This document shows positions 9,649 to 20,217 of a DNA stretch of 64,000 bases, piece by piece. The position numbers and the translations under genes are program-made. Location of the stretch: positions 1 through 64,000 of the forward strand of contig JADMKK010000008.1 in NCBI GenBank assembly GCA_015478895.1, in the 5' to 3' direction. Source of the DNA: Comamonas sp. (GTDB taxonomy: Bacteria > Pseudomonadota > Gammaproteobacteria > Burkholderiales > Burkholderiaceae_C). Within the stretch, counting starts at the first letter, position 1, and each line of letters starts with the position of its first letter. The notes under the pieces were generated by a model. The model did not search any database. It worked only from the letters and a program-made list of their open reading frames with translations, and had not been told where the DNA came from.

Positions 9649-10431
9649 TTACGACAGCCAGCTGGGCTTGCGTTTACCGAGGAAGGCCTGCACGCCCTCT
9701 TTGCCTTCATGGCTGGCGCGAATGTCTGCGATGGCTTCTACGGTCTGCTGGGTCAGCGCGGCGTTGATTTCACGCTCTGCCGTATCCAGCACCAGCTTTT
9801 TGCAGGCCTTCAGCGCAGCAGGGCCGGCTTGCAGCAGGTGCTTGAGCAGGGCATCCACCGCGTTGTCCAGCTCATCGGCCGTCACGACCTCATGCACAAA
9901 ACCGATGCGCAGGGCCGTGGCGGCGTCCAAACGCTCGGCCGTCAGAAAGTAGCGGTGCCCAGCGCGTGCGCCCATGGCGCGTAGCACATAGGGAGCGATG
10001 GTGGCAGGGATCAAGCCAATCTTGACCTCGCTCAGGCAGAACTGGGCAGTGTCCACCGCGACCGCCATATCGCACGCCGCCACCAGCCCCATGCCGCCCG
10101 CATACACATCGCCTTGCACGCGCGCAATGGTGGGGTGCGGGCAGGTGTAGATGGTGTGCAGCATGTGTGCCAGCTTGCCCGCGTCCACCACGTTTTCTTC
10201 ACGGGTGTAGTCGGCCATGCGGCGCATCCAGTTCAGGTTGGCACCGGCGCAAAAGGCGGGGCCTTCGGCGGCCAGCACCACCACGCGCACTTCAGTGTGC
10301 TGGGCGACCGTTTCAAACGCGGCGGTGATATCGGCGATCACTTCATCGCTGAAGGCATTGCGAATTTCAGGCTGGCTCAGCGTGACGGTCGCTACGCCCG
10401 CATTCATGGTCAAAGTTACAGAACGAGACAT
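9649..10431 (-). CDS. liuC: Enoyl-CoA hydratase family, probably methylglutaconyl-CoA hydratase
   Basis: MSRSVTLTMNAGVATVTLSQPEIRNAF; FCAGANLNWM; operon context. Confidence 0.87.
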   Translation of the reverse strand: MSRSVTLTMNAGVATVTLSQPEIRNAFSDEVIADITAAFETVAQHTEVRVVVLAAEGPAFCAGANLNWMRRMADYTREENVVDAGKLAHMLHTIYTCPHPTIARVQGDVYAGGMGLVAACDMAVAVDTAQFCLSEVKIGLIPATIAPYVLRAMGARAGHRYFLTAERLDAATALRIGFVHEVVTADELDNAVDALLKHLLQAGPAALKACKKLVLDTAEREINAALTQQTVEAIADIRASHEGKEGVQAFLGKRKPSWLS

Positions 10432-10459
10432 TGCATCACTCCTTGTACATACCAATGGA

Positions 10460-12067
10460 TTACATGCGGAACAGGCCAAAGCGCGTGTCATCGATCGGCG
10501 CATTGCGGCTCGCTGACAGCCCCAATGCCAGCACGCGGCGCGTGTCGGCGGGGTCAATCACACCGTCGTCCCACAGCCTTGCACTGGCAAAGTAGGGGTG
10601 GCCTTGTTCCTCATACTGTTGACGGATCGGCGCCTTGAAAGTTTCCTCTTCCTCAGCGCTCCACTGGCCGCCCTTGCCCTCAATGCCATCGCGCTTGACG
10701 GTGGCCAGCACGCTGGCAGCTTGCTCGCCACCCATCACGCTGATGCGCGCGTTGGGCCACATCCACAAGAAACGTGGGCTGAAAGCGCGGCCGCACATGC
10801 CGTAATTGCCCGCGCCAAAGCTGCCGCCAATGATGATGGTGAACTTGGGCACGGCGGCAGTGGCCACGGCGGTGACCAGCTTGGCACCGTGGCGGGCAAT
10901 GCCTTCGTTTTCGTATTTGCGGCCCACCATAAAGCCGGTGATGTTCTGCAAAAACACCAGCGGAATCTTGCGCTGGCAGCACAGCTCGATAAAGTGCGCG
11001 CCTTTCACGGCGGACTCGGAAAACAAAATGCCGTTGTTGGCAATGATGCCGACTTGCATGCCCTCAATGCGCGCAAAGCCGCAGACCAAGGTGGAGCCAA
11101 AGCGGGCCTTGAATTCGTCAAACTCGCTGCCATCGACCACGCGCGCAATGATCTCGCGCACATCAAATGGCTTGCGCGTGTCAGCGGGAATCACACCGTA
11201 CAGCTCTTGTACATCAAAAAGTGGAGCTACTGGCCCATGGTCAGCAAGGGCTGGAGCCTTGTTTTTGTTCAAATTCTTGATGGCGCTGCGGGCCAGTGCC
11301 AGCGCATGCAGATCGTTTTCGGCCAGATGATCGGCCACGCCCGACAGGCGCGTGTGTACATCGCCACCGCCCAGGTCTTCGGCGCTCACCACCTCACCCG
11401 TCGCGGCCTTCACCAAGGGCGGGCCACCCAAAAAGATGGTGCCCTGGTTTTTCACGATGATGGATTCGTCGCTCATGGCCGGTACATAGGCGCCCCCGGC
11501 TGTGCAACTGCCCATGACCACGGCGATCTGCGCAATGCCCTGTGCGCTCATATTGGCCTGGTTGTAGAAGATGCGGCCAAAGTGCTCGCGGTCGGGGAAG
11601 ACATCGTCCTGGTTCGGCAGGTTCGCGCCGCCGGAATCGACCAAGTAAATGCAGGGCAGGCGGTTCTGCTGCGCAATCTCCTGGGCGCGCAAATGCTTTT
11701 TCACCGTCATTGGGTAGTAGGTGCCGCCTTTGACGGTGGCGTCGTTGCAGACCACCATGCAGTCCACACCATTCACGCGACCAATGCCTGCAATCAAGCC
11801 TGCGCCGGGGGCTGCGTTGTCATACATGTTCAGCGCGGCCAGCGGGGCTAGTTCCAGAAACGGCGTGCCGGGGTCCAGCAGCATTTGCACGCGGTCACGC
11901 GGCAGCAGCTTGCCGCGTGCGGTGTGCTTGGCGCGTGCGGCCTCACCGCCGCCTTGGGCGATCTGCTCGCAACGTGCACGCAAATCATCGACCACGGCCT
12001 GCATGGCGCTGGAATTGGCTTGGAAGTCCGCCGAGCGCGGGTTGAGCTGACTTTTTAGAATGGCCAT
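10460..12067 (-). CDS. mccB: Acyl-CoA carboxylase carboxyltransferase subunit, probably 3-methylcrotonyl-CoA carboxylase beta
   Basis: [92 protein letters not shown]. Confidence 0.95.
   Translation of the reverse strand: MAILKSQLNPRSADFQANSSAMQAVVDDLRARCEQIAQGGGEAARAKHTARGKLLPRDRVQMLLDPGTPFLELAPLAALNMYDNAAPGAGLIAGIGRVNGVDCMVVCNDATVKGGTYYPMTVKKHLRAQEIAQQNRLPCIYLVDSGGANLPNQDDVFPDREHFGRIFYNQANMSAQGIAQIAVVMGSCTAGGAYVPAMSDESIIVKNQGTIFLGGPPLVKAATGEVVSAEDLGGGDVHTRLSGVADHLAENDLHALALARSAIKNLNKNKAPALADHGPVAPLFDVQELYGVIPADTRKPFDVREIIARVVDGSEFDEFKARFGSTLVCGFARIEGMQVGIIANNGILFSESAVKGAHFIELCCQRKIPLVFLQNITGFMVGRKYENEGIARHGAKLVTAVATAAVPKFTIIIGGSFGAGNYGMCGRAFSPRFLWMWPNARISVMGGEQAASVLATVKRDGIEGKGGQWSAEEEETFKAPIRQQYEEQGHPYFASARLWDDGVIDPADTRRVLALGLSASRNAPIDDTRFGLFRM
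11223..11258. repeat. Short hairpin repeat family copy embedded in mccB
   Basis: ggagctactggcccatggtcagcaagggctggagcc; resembles the intergenic copies. Confidence 0.55.
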
Positions 12068-12162
12068 GTTGTCTCCTTGAATCCTGGGGTTTTCCCGATA
12101 TTGGTGCGTGGTCTTTGGTGGTGTCTGACATGCGCACAGGGGTGCGCATCGAAAAATGGAGC

Positions 12163-13887
12163 ATGCACACCGTTGAAACCGTCTTGCTGGTATTGATGCT
12201 GGGGGCCTTGACCGGCATTGCCTCGCGTTACGTTCGAGCCATCCCGCTTCCCCTGATTCAAATCGCCATCGGCGCCTTGATTGCCTGGCCCCAAAAGGGC
12301 TTGCACATTGCGTTCGATCCAGAGCTGTTCATGCTGCTCTTTATTCCACCGCTGCTGTTTGCTGATGGTTGGCGCATCCCCAAGCGTGAGTTTTTTGCGC
12401 TGGCCAGACCCATCTTGCTGCTGGCGTTGGTGCTGGTGTTGTTCACGGTCATTGGGCTGGGCTACCTCATCCACTGGATGATTCCCAGCATGCCACTGCT
12501 GGTGGCCTTCACGCTGGCGGCAGTGGTCTCGCCCACCGACGCCGTGGCGGTCTCGGCCATCACGCGCAATCTGGGCATGCCGCACAAGACCATGCACATG
12601 CTGGAGGGCGAATCGCTGCTCAATGACGCTTCCGGTCTGGTGGCTGTGAAGTTCGCCGTGGCCGCCGTGCTGACAGGTGCGTTCTCGTGGAGCAATGTCG
12701 CCAAAGACTTCACCTGGATGGCGCTGGGCGGCCTGGTCGTGGGCGCGGCCATGGGCTGGGGCTTTAGCTACGCTCGTGATGCCATCACGCGCCGCGTGGG
12801 CGACGTGGCCGCCACCCAAATGGTGCTGCTGCTGGTGCTGCTGCCTTTTGCGTCGTACATCGTTGCGGAAAATATTGGCGTTTCGGGCATTTTGGCTGCC
12901 GTCGCTGCCGGTATTGCCACCAACTTTGCCGATCTGGACCGCTCCAACTTCATCTCCGAGCGGCTGCAGACCGAAGGTACGTGGAACATGGTCGAATCTG
13001 CGTTCAACGGCGCGATCTTCTTGCTGCTGGGGCTGCAGCTGCCGTCCATCATGGGCACCACCATCTTGCATTCGGGCCATGCATGGTGGGCGCTGCTGGG
13101 TTATGTGGCGGCCATTTCGTTTGCCTTGCTGGCCGTGCGCTGGCTGTGGATCACCATTGGTGTGCAGCGTGCCCTGCGCACCGCCCACCGCGAAGGCAAG
13201 ATGGCCCAGCCACCCTCCAAGCTGCTGAACCTGGCCACCACCATGGCCGGGATTCGCGGTGCCGTCACGCTGGCAGCGGCCTTGGCCATTCCCGTGTCGA
13301 TGGGTGATGGCTCGCCCTTCCCCGAGCGCGATTTGCTGATCTTCCTGGCCACTGGCGTGATTTTGTTCACCTTGATTTTGGGTGCCGTGACATTGCCGTG
13401 GATTCTGGGCCGCATGCCCGCCCATGAAGACACCGAAGCGCAACAGGAAGAGCGCGCTGCACGCATGGCCGCTTGCAAGGCCGCCATCGGTAGCCTGACG
13501 CTGACTGAAGACGACGTGCGCAAGCACAACGAAGAATGGGTGGCGCAGTACCAGGAGGTGGTGGGACGCATCACGCAGGAATACCGCAACCGCATTCACT
13601 TGCTGGAAGACAACTCGGGCGTGGCCACCACCACCGAAGCGCAGCACGACTCGGTCGAGATGGTGCATGAGCGCCGTCTGCGCTATGTCAAGGAGATGGA
13701 GCTGCGCCTGCACTGCATTCAAGTGGAACGCAACACGCTGTATGCCGAGCGCCAGGCGCACCGCATCAACGATGAAATGCTGCGCTCTGCGGTCAGTGAG
13801 CTGGATATGGCCGAAGTCTCGCTGCGCAAACGCCTGACCGTGGCGCGCAAGGCCGCAGGCATGGCCACGGCAGATGCTGCGCACTGA
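12163..13887 (+). CDS. Na+/H+ antiporter (CPA1/NhaP type)
   Basis: [45 protein letters not shown]. Confidence 0.92.
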   Translation: MHTVETVLLVLMLGALTGIASRYVRAIPLPLIQIAIGALIAWPQKGLHIAFDPELFMLLFIPPLLFADGWRIPKREFFALARPILLLALVLVLFTVIGLGYLIHWMIPSMPLLVAFTLAAVVSPTDAVAVSAITRNLGMPHKTMHMLEGESLLNDASGLVAVKFAVAAVLTGAFSWSNVAKDFTWMALGGLVVGAAMGWGFSYARDAITRRVGDVAATQMVLLLVLLPFASYIVAENIGVSGILAAVAAGIATNFADLDRSNFISERLQTEGTWNMVESAFNGAIFLLLGLQLPSIMGTTILHSGHAWWALLGYVAAISFALLAVRWLWITIGVQRALRTAHREGKMAQPPSKLLNLATTMAGIRGAVTLAAALAIPVSMGDGSPFPERDLLIFLATGVILFTLILGAVTLPWILGRMPAHEDTEAQQEERAARMAACKAAIGSLTLTEDDVRKHNEEWVAQYQEVVGRITQEYRNRIHLLEDNSGVATTTEAQHDSVEMVHERRLRYVKEMELRLHCIQVERNTLYAERQAHRINDEMLRSAVSELDMAEVSLRKRLTVARKAAGMATADAAH

Positions 13888-14063
13888 AGACCGGGGCCAT
13901 AACAAAAAGGGGGCGCTGCGCATGGCGTAAGGCATGACGTAAAAAGTGCTCCTGAGAGATCAAGCAAGGCGGCGGATCAGCCAACCCGTCGCCTTTTTTT
14001 GTGGTTTCAGCTTAGGGCAAGCCGGGGTACAGAAACCGCCCCCAAGGTTGCAATAATTGCCAC

Positions 14064-15110
14064 ATGAGCACCCCTTTGCTGATTCCGGAAAACAGCGGCA
14101 TACACCCTGCGGTGACGCCTGTGGCCTTTGTGCATGCGGTGCTCCACGCCTACGCCCAGCGCGGCATGGCTGCCGATGCCGCTTTGCAGGCAGCACAGAT
14201 TGCGCCAGCGGCCCTGCAAGATCCGCAGGCCCGCATCACCGCCCTGCAGATGGAGCACCTGTGCGGCGTGGCCATGCGCGAGCTCGATGACGAGGGACTG
14301 GGCTGGTTCACCCGCCGCCTGCCCTGGGGCAGTTATGGCTTGCTGGCACGCGCCAGCCTCAGCAGCCCGTCGCTGGGTCTGGCGGTGGCGCGCTGGTGTC
14401 GCCACCATGGGCTGCTGACGCAGGACATTACGCTCACGCTGCAGGTGGACGCCAGCGTGGCGCGCATCCACTTGCAGCCGCAGCGGGACTTGGGCGTGCT
14501 GCAAGAGTTTTGTGTGTTGTCCGTGCTGCGCAACTTGCACGGCTTTGCCAGCTGGCTGGTCGACAAACCCCTGCCAGTGCGCTGTGCGCACATGCCGTAT
14601 GCCGCGCCGGCGCATGCCGATGTGTATGGTTTGCTGTTCGCCGCCCCCGTGGTGTTTGGCGCGGCCAGTGCGTGTCTGGAGCTGGATGCCCACTGGCTGC
14701 AACTGCCAGTGGTGCGCGATGAAGCCGCGCTCAACACCATGCTGCAGCGCGCCTTGCCGATTCAGGTGCGGCCTTATCAAACCACCCAGCCCTTGCTGCA
14801 GCGCGTGCGCCAGGCGCTGGCCGCACACCCGCAGTGCAGCCACACGGCCAGCAGCCTGGCGGTGCAGTTGCACTTGGCCCCGCGCAGCCTGCACCGCCAG
14901 TTGCAGCAGCAAGGCAGCAGCTTGCAGCAACTCAAAGACGATGTGCGCCGCCACCGCGCCCTGCACCTGCTGCAGCGCACCGACATGCCCATCAAACGCG
15001 TGGCGCAGGCCTGCGGCTTTGCCAGCGAAAAAAGCTTTATCCGCGCCTTTCACCAGTGGCAGGGCCAGGCGCCCGGCGCCTACCGGCAAGCGCAGCGCGG
15101 CCCGGCCTAA
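14064..15110 (+). CDS. AraC family transcriptional regulator
   Basis: C-terminal HTH: RSLHRQLQQQGSSLQQLKDDVRRHRALHLLQRTDMPIKRVAQACGFASEKSFIRAFHQWQGQAPGAYR. Confidence 0.92.
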   Translation: MSTPLLIPENSGIHPAVTPVAFVHAVLHAYAQRGMAADAALQAAQIAPAALQDPQARITALQMEHLCGVAMRELDDEGLGWFTRRLPWGSYGLLARASLSSPSLGLAVARWCRHHGLLTQDITLTLQVDASVARIHLQPQRDLGVLQEFCVLSVLRNLHGFASWLVDKPLPVRCAHMPYAAPAHADVYGLLFAAPVVFGAASACLELDAHWLQLPVVRDEAALNTMLQRALPIQVRPYQTTQPLLQRVRQALAAHPQCSHTASSLAVQLHLAPRSLHRQLQQQGSSLQQLKDDVRRHRALHLLQRTDMPIKRVAQACGFASEKSFIRAFHQWQGQAPGAYRQAQRGPA

Positions 15111-15162
15111 GATCGCCCCGTTGTGCCACACTGCAAGCCAGCGCCACGTGATTGCAAGAAAA

Positions 15163-15198
15163 GTAGCTGCTGGCCCTTATTGCATAAGGGCTAGAGGG
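15163..15198. repeat. Short hairpin repeat family copy
   Basis: gtagctgctggcccttattgcataagggctagaggg. Confidence 0.75.
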
Positions 15199-15218
15199 TA
15201 AAAACACCATTATTTTTT

Positions 15219-16169
15219 ATGCGCCATCCTGCTCTTTCTCTGACCGCATCCTGGCTCACACCGCGCAGCTTGCTGCGCATCTCTATCGTGGTGGCGGCGT
15301 GCACCATCGTCCTCAAAATGCTGGCCTGGTGGGTCACTGGCTCGGTCGGTTTGCTGTCCGATGCGCTGGAGTCGTTTGTGAATCTGGCCGGGGCCACGTT
15401 TGCGCTGGCCATGGTCACCATCGCGCAGCGCCCGGCGGACGAAGACCACCCTTATGGCCACCACAAGGCCGAATACTTTTCGGCAGGTTTTGAGGGCCTG
15501 CTCATCATCGGCGCCAGCCTGGCCATCGTCTGGGTGAGCGTGAACCGCTGGCTGCACCCCGCGCCGCTGGAGCGGCTGGACTGGGGCGTGGGCCTGTCGC
15601 TGCTCAGCACCGTGCTCAATGGTGCGCTGGCGTGGGTCATGTTTCGCAGTGCGCGCAGCTACCGCTCCATGGCGCTGGAGGGCGATGCCCGGCATCTGAT
15701 GACCGACGTCTACACCTCGGTGGGCGTGGTAATCGGCTTGGGGCTGGCGCACCTCACCGGCTGGTGGTGGCTCGACCCGCTGGCCGGCGTGATGGTGGCG
15801 CTGAACATTCTGTGGCACGGCAGCGTGATGCTGTGGCGCGCTTCGCAAGGCTTGATGGACATTGCCATGGACCCCGAGCAGTTGCAGCAGATTGACGCCG
15901 TGCTGCACGCCCAGACGCAGGCCGTGCTGGCGCAAACCGGCGTGCAGGTGCTGTTTGACAGCGTGCACACCCGGCAAGCCGGCGGGCACGGCTTTGTCGA
16001 TCTGCACTTGCATGTGCCCGGCGACTGGACACTGGCGCACGCCGCCCAGTGGCGCCAGCGCACCGAGGCGGCGCTGATGGCCGCCATACCCCGCGTGCAG
16101 GCCCGCATTGAGTTGCTGCCCCAAGGTGCCGCGACGGTGCTGGAAACAGAAATGGGCACCATCCGTTAG
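15219..16169 (+). CDS. Cation diffusion facilitator (CDF) family transporter
   Basis: WWVTGSVGLLSDALESFVNLAGA; DEDHPYGHHKAEYFSAGFEG. Confidence 0.93.
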   Translation: MRHPALSLTASWLTPRSLLRISIVVAACTIVLKMLAWWVTGSVGLLSDALESFVNLAGATFALAMVTIAQRPADEDHPYGHHKAEYFSAGFEGLLIIGASLAIVWVSVNRWLHPAPLERLDWGVGLSLLSTVLNGALAWVMFRSARSYRSMALEGDARHLMTDVYTSVGVVIGLGLAHLTGWWWLDPLAGVMVALNILWHGSVMLWRASQGLMDIAMDPEQLQQIDAVLHAQTQAVLAQTGVQVLFDSVHTRQAGGHGFVDLHLHVPGDWTLAHAAQWRQRTEAALMAAIPRVQARIELLPQGAATVLETEMGTIR

Positions 16170-16304
16170 TGCTGGGCCGCAGCGATGGGTGATTCGCGAA
16201 TCGAATGATTGCTGCATCAAAAAGAATTGGACGCGAATGATGCATGACTCCAACATGGCATGAGTACTGGGCACACAGTACTTCAAAGTCACAAGGAGAC
16301 AAGC

Positions 16305-17264
16305 ATGACAACATTGCGAGCCATCGCAGGAGCCGTATCGCTGTTCGCGGCGGCATCTTGCTTTGCACAGGCGTACCCTTCAGCCCCCATCACCATGGTG
16401 GTGCCGTTTGCAGCAGGCAGTGGCACCGACGCGGTGGCGCGGGTGATCGCCAACAAGCTGGGTGAGCGGCTGAAGCAGCCCGTGATTGTGGAAAACAAAG
16501 CGGGTGCCAGCGCGCAGATTGGCGCCGGTTACGTGGCCAAGGCCAAGCCAGACGGCTACACCTTGTTCATGACCACCAACACCTCGCATTCCGCGAACCC
16601 GTGGCTGATCAAAAAGCTGAAGTACGACCCCATCAAAGACTTCACCCCGGTGGCGCGTGTGGGCGAGTTGCCGTTTGCGCTGGTCGTGCACCCTTCGGTG
16701 CCCGCCCAGACCACGGAAGAGCTGATCGCTTATGCCAAGGCCAACCCTGAAAATTTGTCCTACGGCACGCCCAATAGCACCTCGCTGGTGGCATCCGAAA
16801 CCTTCAAGTTTTTGACCAACACCCGCATCACATCGGTGCCTTACAAGTCCAGCCCTCAGGCGTTGACCGATTTGGTGGGCAACCAAATCCAGATGTATGT
16901 GGTGGACCTGGGCTCTGGCTGGAGCATGCTGAAAACGGATCGTGTGCGCACGCTGGCCGTGACGGCGGCCAAGGGCTCGACCTTGCTGCCCAACGTGCCC
17001 CCTATGGCCAAAGCGCTGCCTGGTTTTGACATCACGTCATGGAACGGTATTTTTGGTCCCGCAGGCATGCCCGCCGAAATTACCGAGCGCCTGAATGCCG
17101 AGCTGCAAGTGCTGCTGAAAGAGCAAGACGTGAAGGACCAGCTGGCGCAGGTGGGCTTTGAAGTCTGGCCCACGGCCACGCCCAAAGAGTTCGCGCGCTA
17201 CGTGCAGCAGCAGCTCAACAATTGGGGGCAGCTGATCGAGCAGTCCAAGATCGAAGCGCAGTAA
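16305..17264 (+). CDS. Tripartite tricarboxylate transporter substrate-binding protein (Bug/TctC family)
   Basis: Signal peptide; PITMVVPFAAGSGTDAVARVIANKLGERLKQPVIVENKAGA. Confidence 0.93.
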   Translation: MTTLRAIAGAVSLFAAASCFAQAYPSAPITMVVPFAAGSGTDAVARVIANKLGERLKQPVIVENKAGASAQIGAGYVAKAKPDGYTLFMTTNTSHSANPWLIKKLKYDPIKDFTPVARVGELPFALVVHPSVPAQTTEELIAYAKANPENLSYGTPNSTSLVASETFKFLTNTRITSVPYKSSPQALTDLVGNQIQMYVVDLGSGWSMLKTDRVRTLAVTAAKGSTLLPNVPPMAKALPGFDITSWNGIFGPAGMPAEITERLNAELQVLLKEQDVKDQLAQVGFEVWPTATPKEFARYVQQQLNNWGQLIEQSKIEAQ

Positions 17265-17276
17265 GGCGAGGTGGGT

Positions 17277-18509
17277 ATGGAGCAGCGTACGACCGCCTCA
17301 GGCCCGCTGGCTGGCGTCAAGGTGGTGGACATGACGTCCGTCATCATGGGGCCGTTTGCCACGCAGATTTTGGCCTCTTTGGGGGCTGAAGTGATCAAGG
17401 TGGAGTCGCCCGAGGGCGACAACATGCGGCATGTCGGCCCCATGCGCAATGCGGGCATGGGCTATATCTTCTTGCAGGCCAATCAGGGCAAACAGTCGGT
17501 GGTGCTGGACTTGAAAAATCCCAGTGCCAAAGAAGCCTTGCTGCGCTTGCTGAAAGACAGCGATGTGCTCATCAGCAATGTGCGGCCCCAAGCTATGGCA
17601 CGGCTGGGGCTGTCGTATGAAGATCTGAAGGCGCTGAATCCCCGCCTCATCCATGTCAGCTGCTGCGGCTTTGACCAAGCAGGGCCCTACGCCGCCAAGC
17701 CTGCGTATGACGACTTGATTCAGGGTGCCACCGGTGTGCCGTGGCTGTCCCAGCAATATGGCGGCGGCGAGCCCGCCTATGCCCCCATGACGCTGGGCGA
17801 CCGCGTCACCGGTTTGCATGCGGTCTACGCCGTCACCACCGCGCTGTATGCACGGGAGCGCAGTGGCCAAGGCCAAGCCGTGGTGGTACCCATGTTTGAA
17901 GCCATGACGCAATTCATTCTGGGTGACCACCTGGCCGGATTGAGTTTTGAGCCGCCGATGGGTGGCGCTGGTTATGCGCGGTTGCTGACAGAGCATCGCA
18001 AGCCCTACCAGACGGCGGATGGCTACCTGTGCGTGCTGATCTACAACGACAAGCACTGGCACAGCTTCTTCCAGGCAATCGGGCAGCCAGAACGCATGCA
18101 AGACCCCATGTTTGCCACGCACACCCAGCGTGCAGCGCATATTGATGCGGTGTATGCCGAGGTGGGGCAACTCATGCGCCAGCGCACCACGGCGCAGTGG
18201 CGCACGCTGCTGGATGCGGCAGATGTGCCCAATATGCCCATGGCTTCCCCGGAAGACCTGCTGCAAGACCCGCACCACCAAGCCACAGGGTTTGTGCGCA
18301 CCCAGGATCACCCTACCGAAGGGCCGATCAAAACCACCGGTGTCCCCACGCAATGGTCGCAGACGCCGCCCGCAACCCAACCCAGCCCCGCCCCACAACT
18401 CGGGGAGCACACCGCCACCGTGCTGTTGCGTTTGGGGTATTCGAATGAAGAAATTGCAGCCATGCAAGCCAGCGGCGCCTGTCGCCAGGCGGCCTGTGTG
18501 GTGGTTTGA
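17277..18509 (+). CDS. CaiB/BaiF family CoA-transferase
   Basis: GPLAGVKVVDMTSVIMGPFATQILASLGAEVIKVESPEGDNMR. Confidence 0.94.
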   Translation: MEQRTTASGPLAGVKVVDMTSVIMGPFATQILASLGAEVIKVESPEGDNMRHVGPMRNAGMGYIFLQANQGKQSVVLDLKNPSAKEALLRLLKDSDVLISNVRPQAMARLGLSYEDLKALNPRLIHVSCCGFDQAGPYAAKPAYDDLIQGATGVPWLSQQYGGGEPAYAPMTLGDRVTGLHAVYAVTTALYARERSGQGQAVVVPMFEAMTQFILGDHLAGLSFEPPMGGAGYARLLTEHRKPYQTADGYLCVLIYNDKHWHSFFQAIGQPERMQDPMFATHTQRAAHIDAVYAEVGQLMRQRTTAQWRTLLDAADVPNMPMASPEDLLQDPHHQATGFVRTQDHPTEGPIKTTGVPTQWSQTPPATQPSPAPQLGEHTATVLLRLGYSNEEIAAMQASGACRQAACVVV

Positions 18510-18523
18510 TCAAGGAGATGAAC

Positions 18524-18901
18524 ATGTCGCGTTATTTGGTGCGAGAAAAAGACGTGCAGGGCTATAGCCCTGCCAACCACCACGGCACGGTGAACAAGCG
18601 CTTGGTCAGCCAAACCAATGTGGGGGCCCAGCACATGGAAGTGGTGCTGGGCACGCTGGAAAAGGGTGGTGGCGCCTTGCCCCATGCCCACCCCGGTATG
18701 GAGCAAGCGTGCTATTTGCTGGAAGGCACGGCCGAGGTTGAGATAGACGGCGAGACGTTCGCGATGTTGCCTGGTGATACCTGCTTCTTCCCGCAAGACG
18801 TGATGCACATCTTCCGCGTGACCAGCGACACACCCGTGCGCCTGCTGGTGATCTACAGCCCGCCCTATGCAGAAAACCCTGCACGGGTACGCCGCCCTTG
18901 A
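18524..18901 (+). CDS. Cupin domain protein
   Basis: HAHPGMEQACYLLEGTAEVEIDGETFAMLPGDTCFFPQDVMH. Confidence 0.9.
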   Translation: MSRYLVREKDVQGYSPANHHGTVNKRLVSQTNVGAQHMEVVLGTLEKGGGALPHAHPGMEQACYLLEGTAEVEIDGETFAMLPGDTCFFPQDVMHIFRVTSDTPVRLLVIYSPPYAENPARVRRP

Positions 18902-18958
18902 GCGCAGCGAGCGGTTTCCCAGACTTTTAGAAGACCCCAATCACCGCAGAGAGACAAC

Positions 18959-20122
18959 ATGGATTTTTTGTGGAATGCCGAGCAAGAGCAAATTCGTGAC
19001 GCGATTGAGCGTGTGTGTGCCCCTTTCGATGCCGATTACTGGCTGGAAAAAGACCAGGAAGGGGGCTTTCCGCATGACTTTCACAAGGCACTGGCCGATG
19101 CCGGCTGGCTAGGAATTGCCATGCCAGAGGCCTACGGCGGCGCAGGCCTGGGCATCAGCGAAGCCGCATTGATGATGCACACCATCTCGGCCACAGGCGC
19201 AGGGTTGTCCGGTGCCTCTGCGGTGCACATGAATATTTTTGGCTTGCACCCCGTGGTGGTGTTTGGCTCTGAGGCACAGAAAAAACGCTGGCTACCACCA
19301 TTGATTGCGGGGCATGACAAAGCCTGTTTCGGTGTGACGGAGCCCAATGCCGGGCTGAACACCCTCAAGCTCCAGACCAAGGCGGTGCGCGATGGTGACC
19401 ATTACGTGGTTTCTGGCCAGAAAGTGTTTATCTCTACCGCGCAGGTGGCCAACAAAATTTTGCTGCTGGTGCGCACCAAGCCGGTCGAGGAGTGCAAGGG
19501 CACGGAAGGGCTGAGCCTGTTCTATACCGACATGGATCGCAGCCATATCGAGGTGCATGAAATTCCCAAGCTGGGCCGCAAATGCGTGGACACCAACCAG
19601 CTGTTCATCGACGGGCTGCGCATTCCGGTGGAAGATCGCATTGGTGAAGAAAACAAAGGCTTTTCTTACATCCTGCACGGCATGAACCCGGAGCGCATCC
19701 TGATCGCTGCTGAGGCCGTGGGCCTGGGCCGTGCTGCGCTGGCACGCGCGGCGCTGTACGCCAAAGAACGCGTGGTGTTTGACCGGTCGATTGGCCAGAA
19801 CCAGGGCATTCAGCACCCCTTGGCCCAATCGTGGATGGAGCTGGAGGCCGCCCACCTCATGGTGCAAAAAGCCGCTTTTCTGTACGACCGCGGGTTGCCT
19901 TGCGCTGCGGAAGCCAATGCCGCCAAATATTTGGCTGCCGAGGCCTGCGGCAAAGCCTGCGAAACGGCCATCTTCACCCACGGCGGCATGGGTTATGCCA
20001 AGGAATACCATGTGGAGCGCTACATGCGTGAGTCGTGGATTCCGCGACTGGCTCCGGTCAGCCCGCAGATGATCATGAACTTCATCGCAGAAAAAGTGCT
20101 GGGCTTGCCCAAGTCCTACTGA
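18959..20122 (+). CDS. Acyl-CoA dehydrogenase
   Basis: PEAYGGAGLGISEAALMM; FGVTEPNAGLNTLKL; FTHGGMGYAKEYHVERYMRE. Confidence 0.94.
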   Translation: MDFLWNAEQEQIRDAIERVCAPFDADYWLEKDQEGGFPHDFHKALADAGWLGIAMPEAYGGAGLGISEAALMMHTISATGAGLSGASAVHMNIFGLHPVVVFGSEAQKKRWLPPLIAGHDKACFGVTEPNAGLNTLKLQTKAVRDGDHYVVSGQKVFISTAQVANKILLLVRTKPVEECKGTEGLSLFYTDMDRSHIEVHEIPKLGRKCVDTNQLFIDGLRIPVEDRIGEENKGFSYILHGMNPERILIAAEAVGLGRAALARAALYAKERVVFDRSIGQNQGIQHPLAQSWMELEAAHLMVQKAAFLYDRGLPCAAEANAAKYLAAEACGKACETAIFTHGGMGYAKEYHVERYMRESWIPRLAPVSPQMIMNFIAEKVLGLPKSY

Positions 20123-20217
20123 GCCTGCCAACGCCCCGTTTAGCCGTGCATGCAAGGGTAAATGCTAGGAGTCGGGTGAATCTGCCTCCCCAACGGTGGA
20201 TGCAAGATGCAGTCACC

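Noticed and set aside
11215-11275. mccB internal repeat as proof of an insertion
   Set aside because: The DNA similarity is reported as a finding, but a net insertion cannot be claimed because homologues appear to have a loop of similar length.
12055-13935. 626-aa minus-strand ORF
   Set aside because: Antisense to the Na+/H+ antiporter; Gln/His-rich composition typical of spurious frames.
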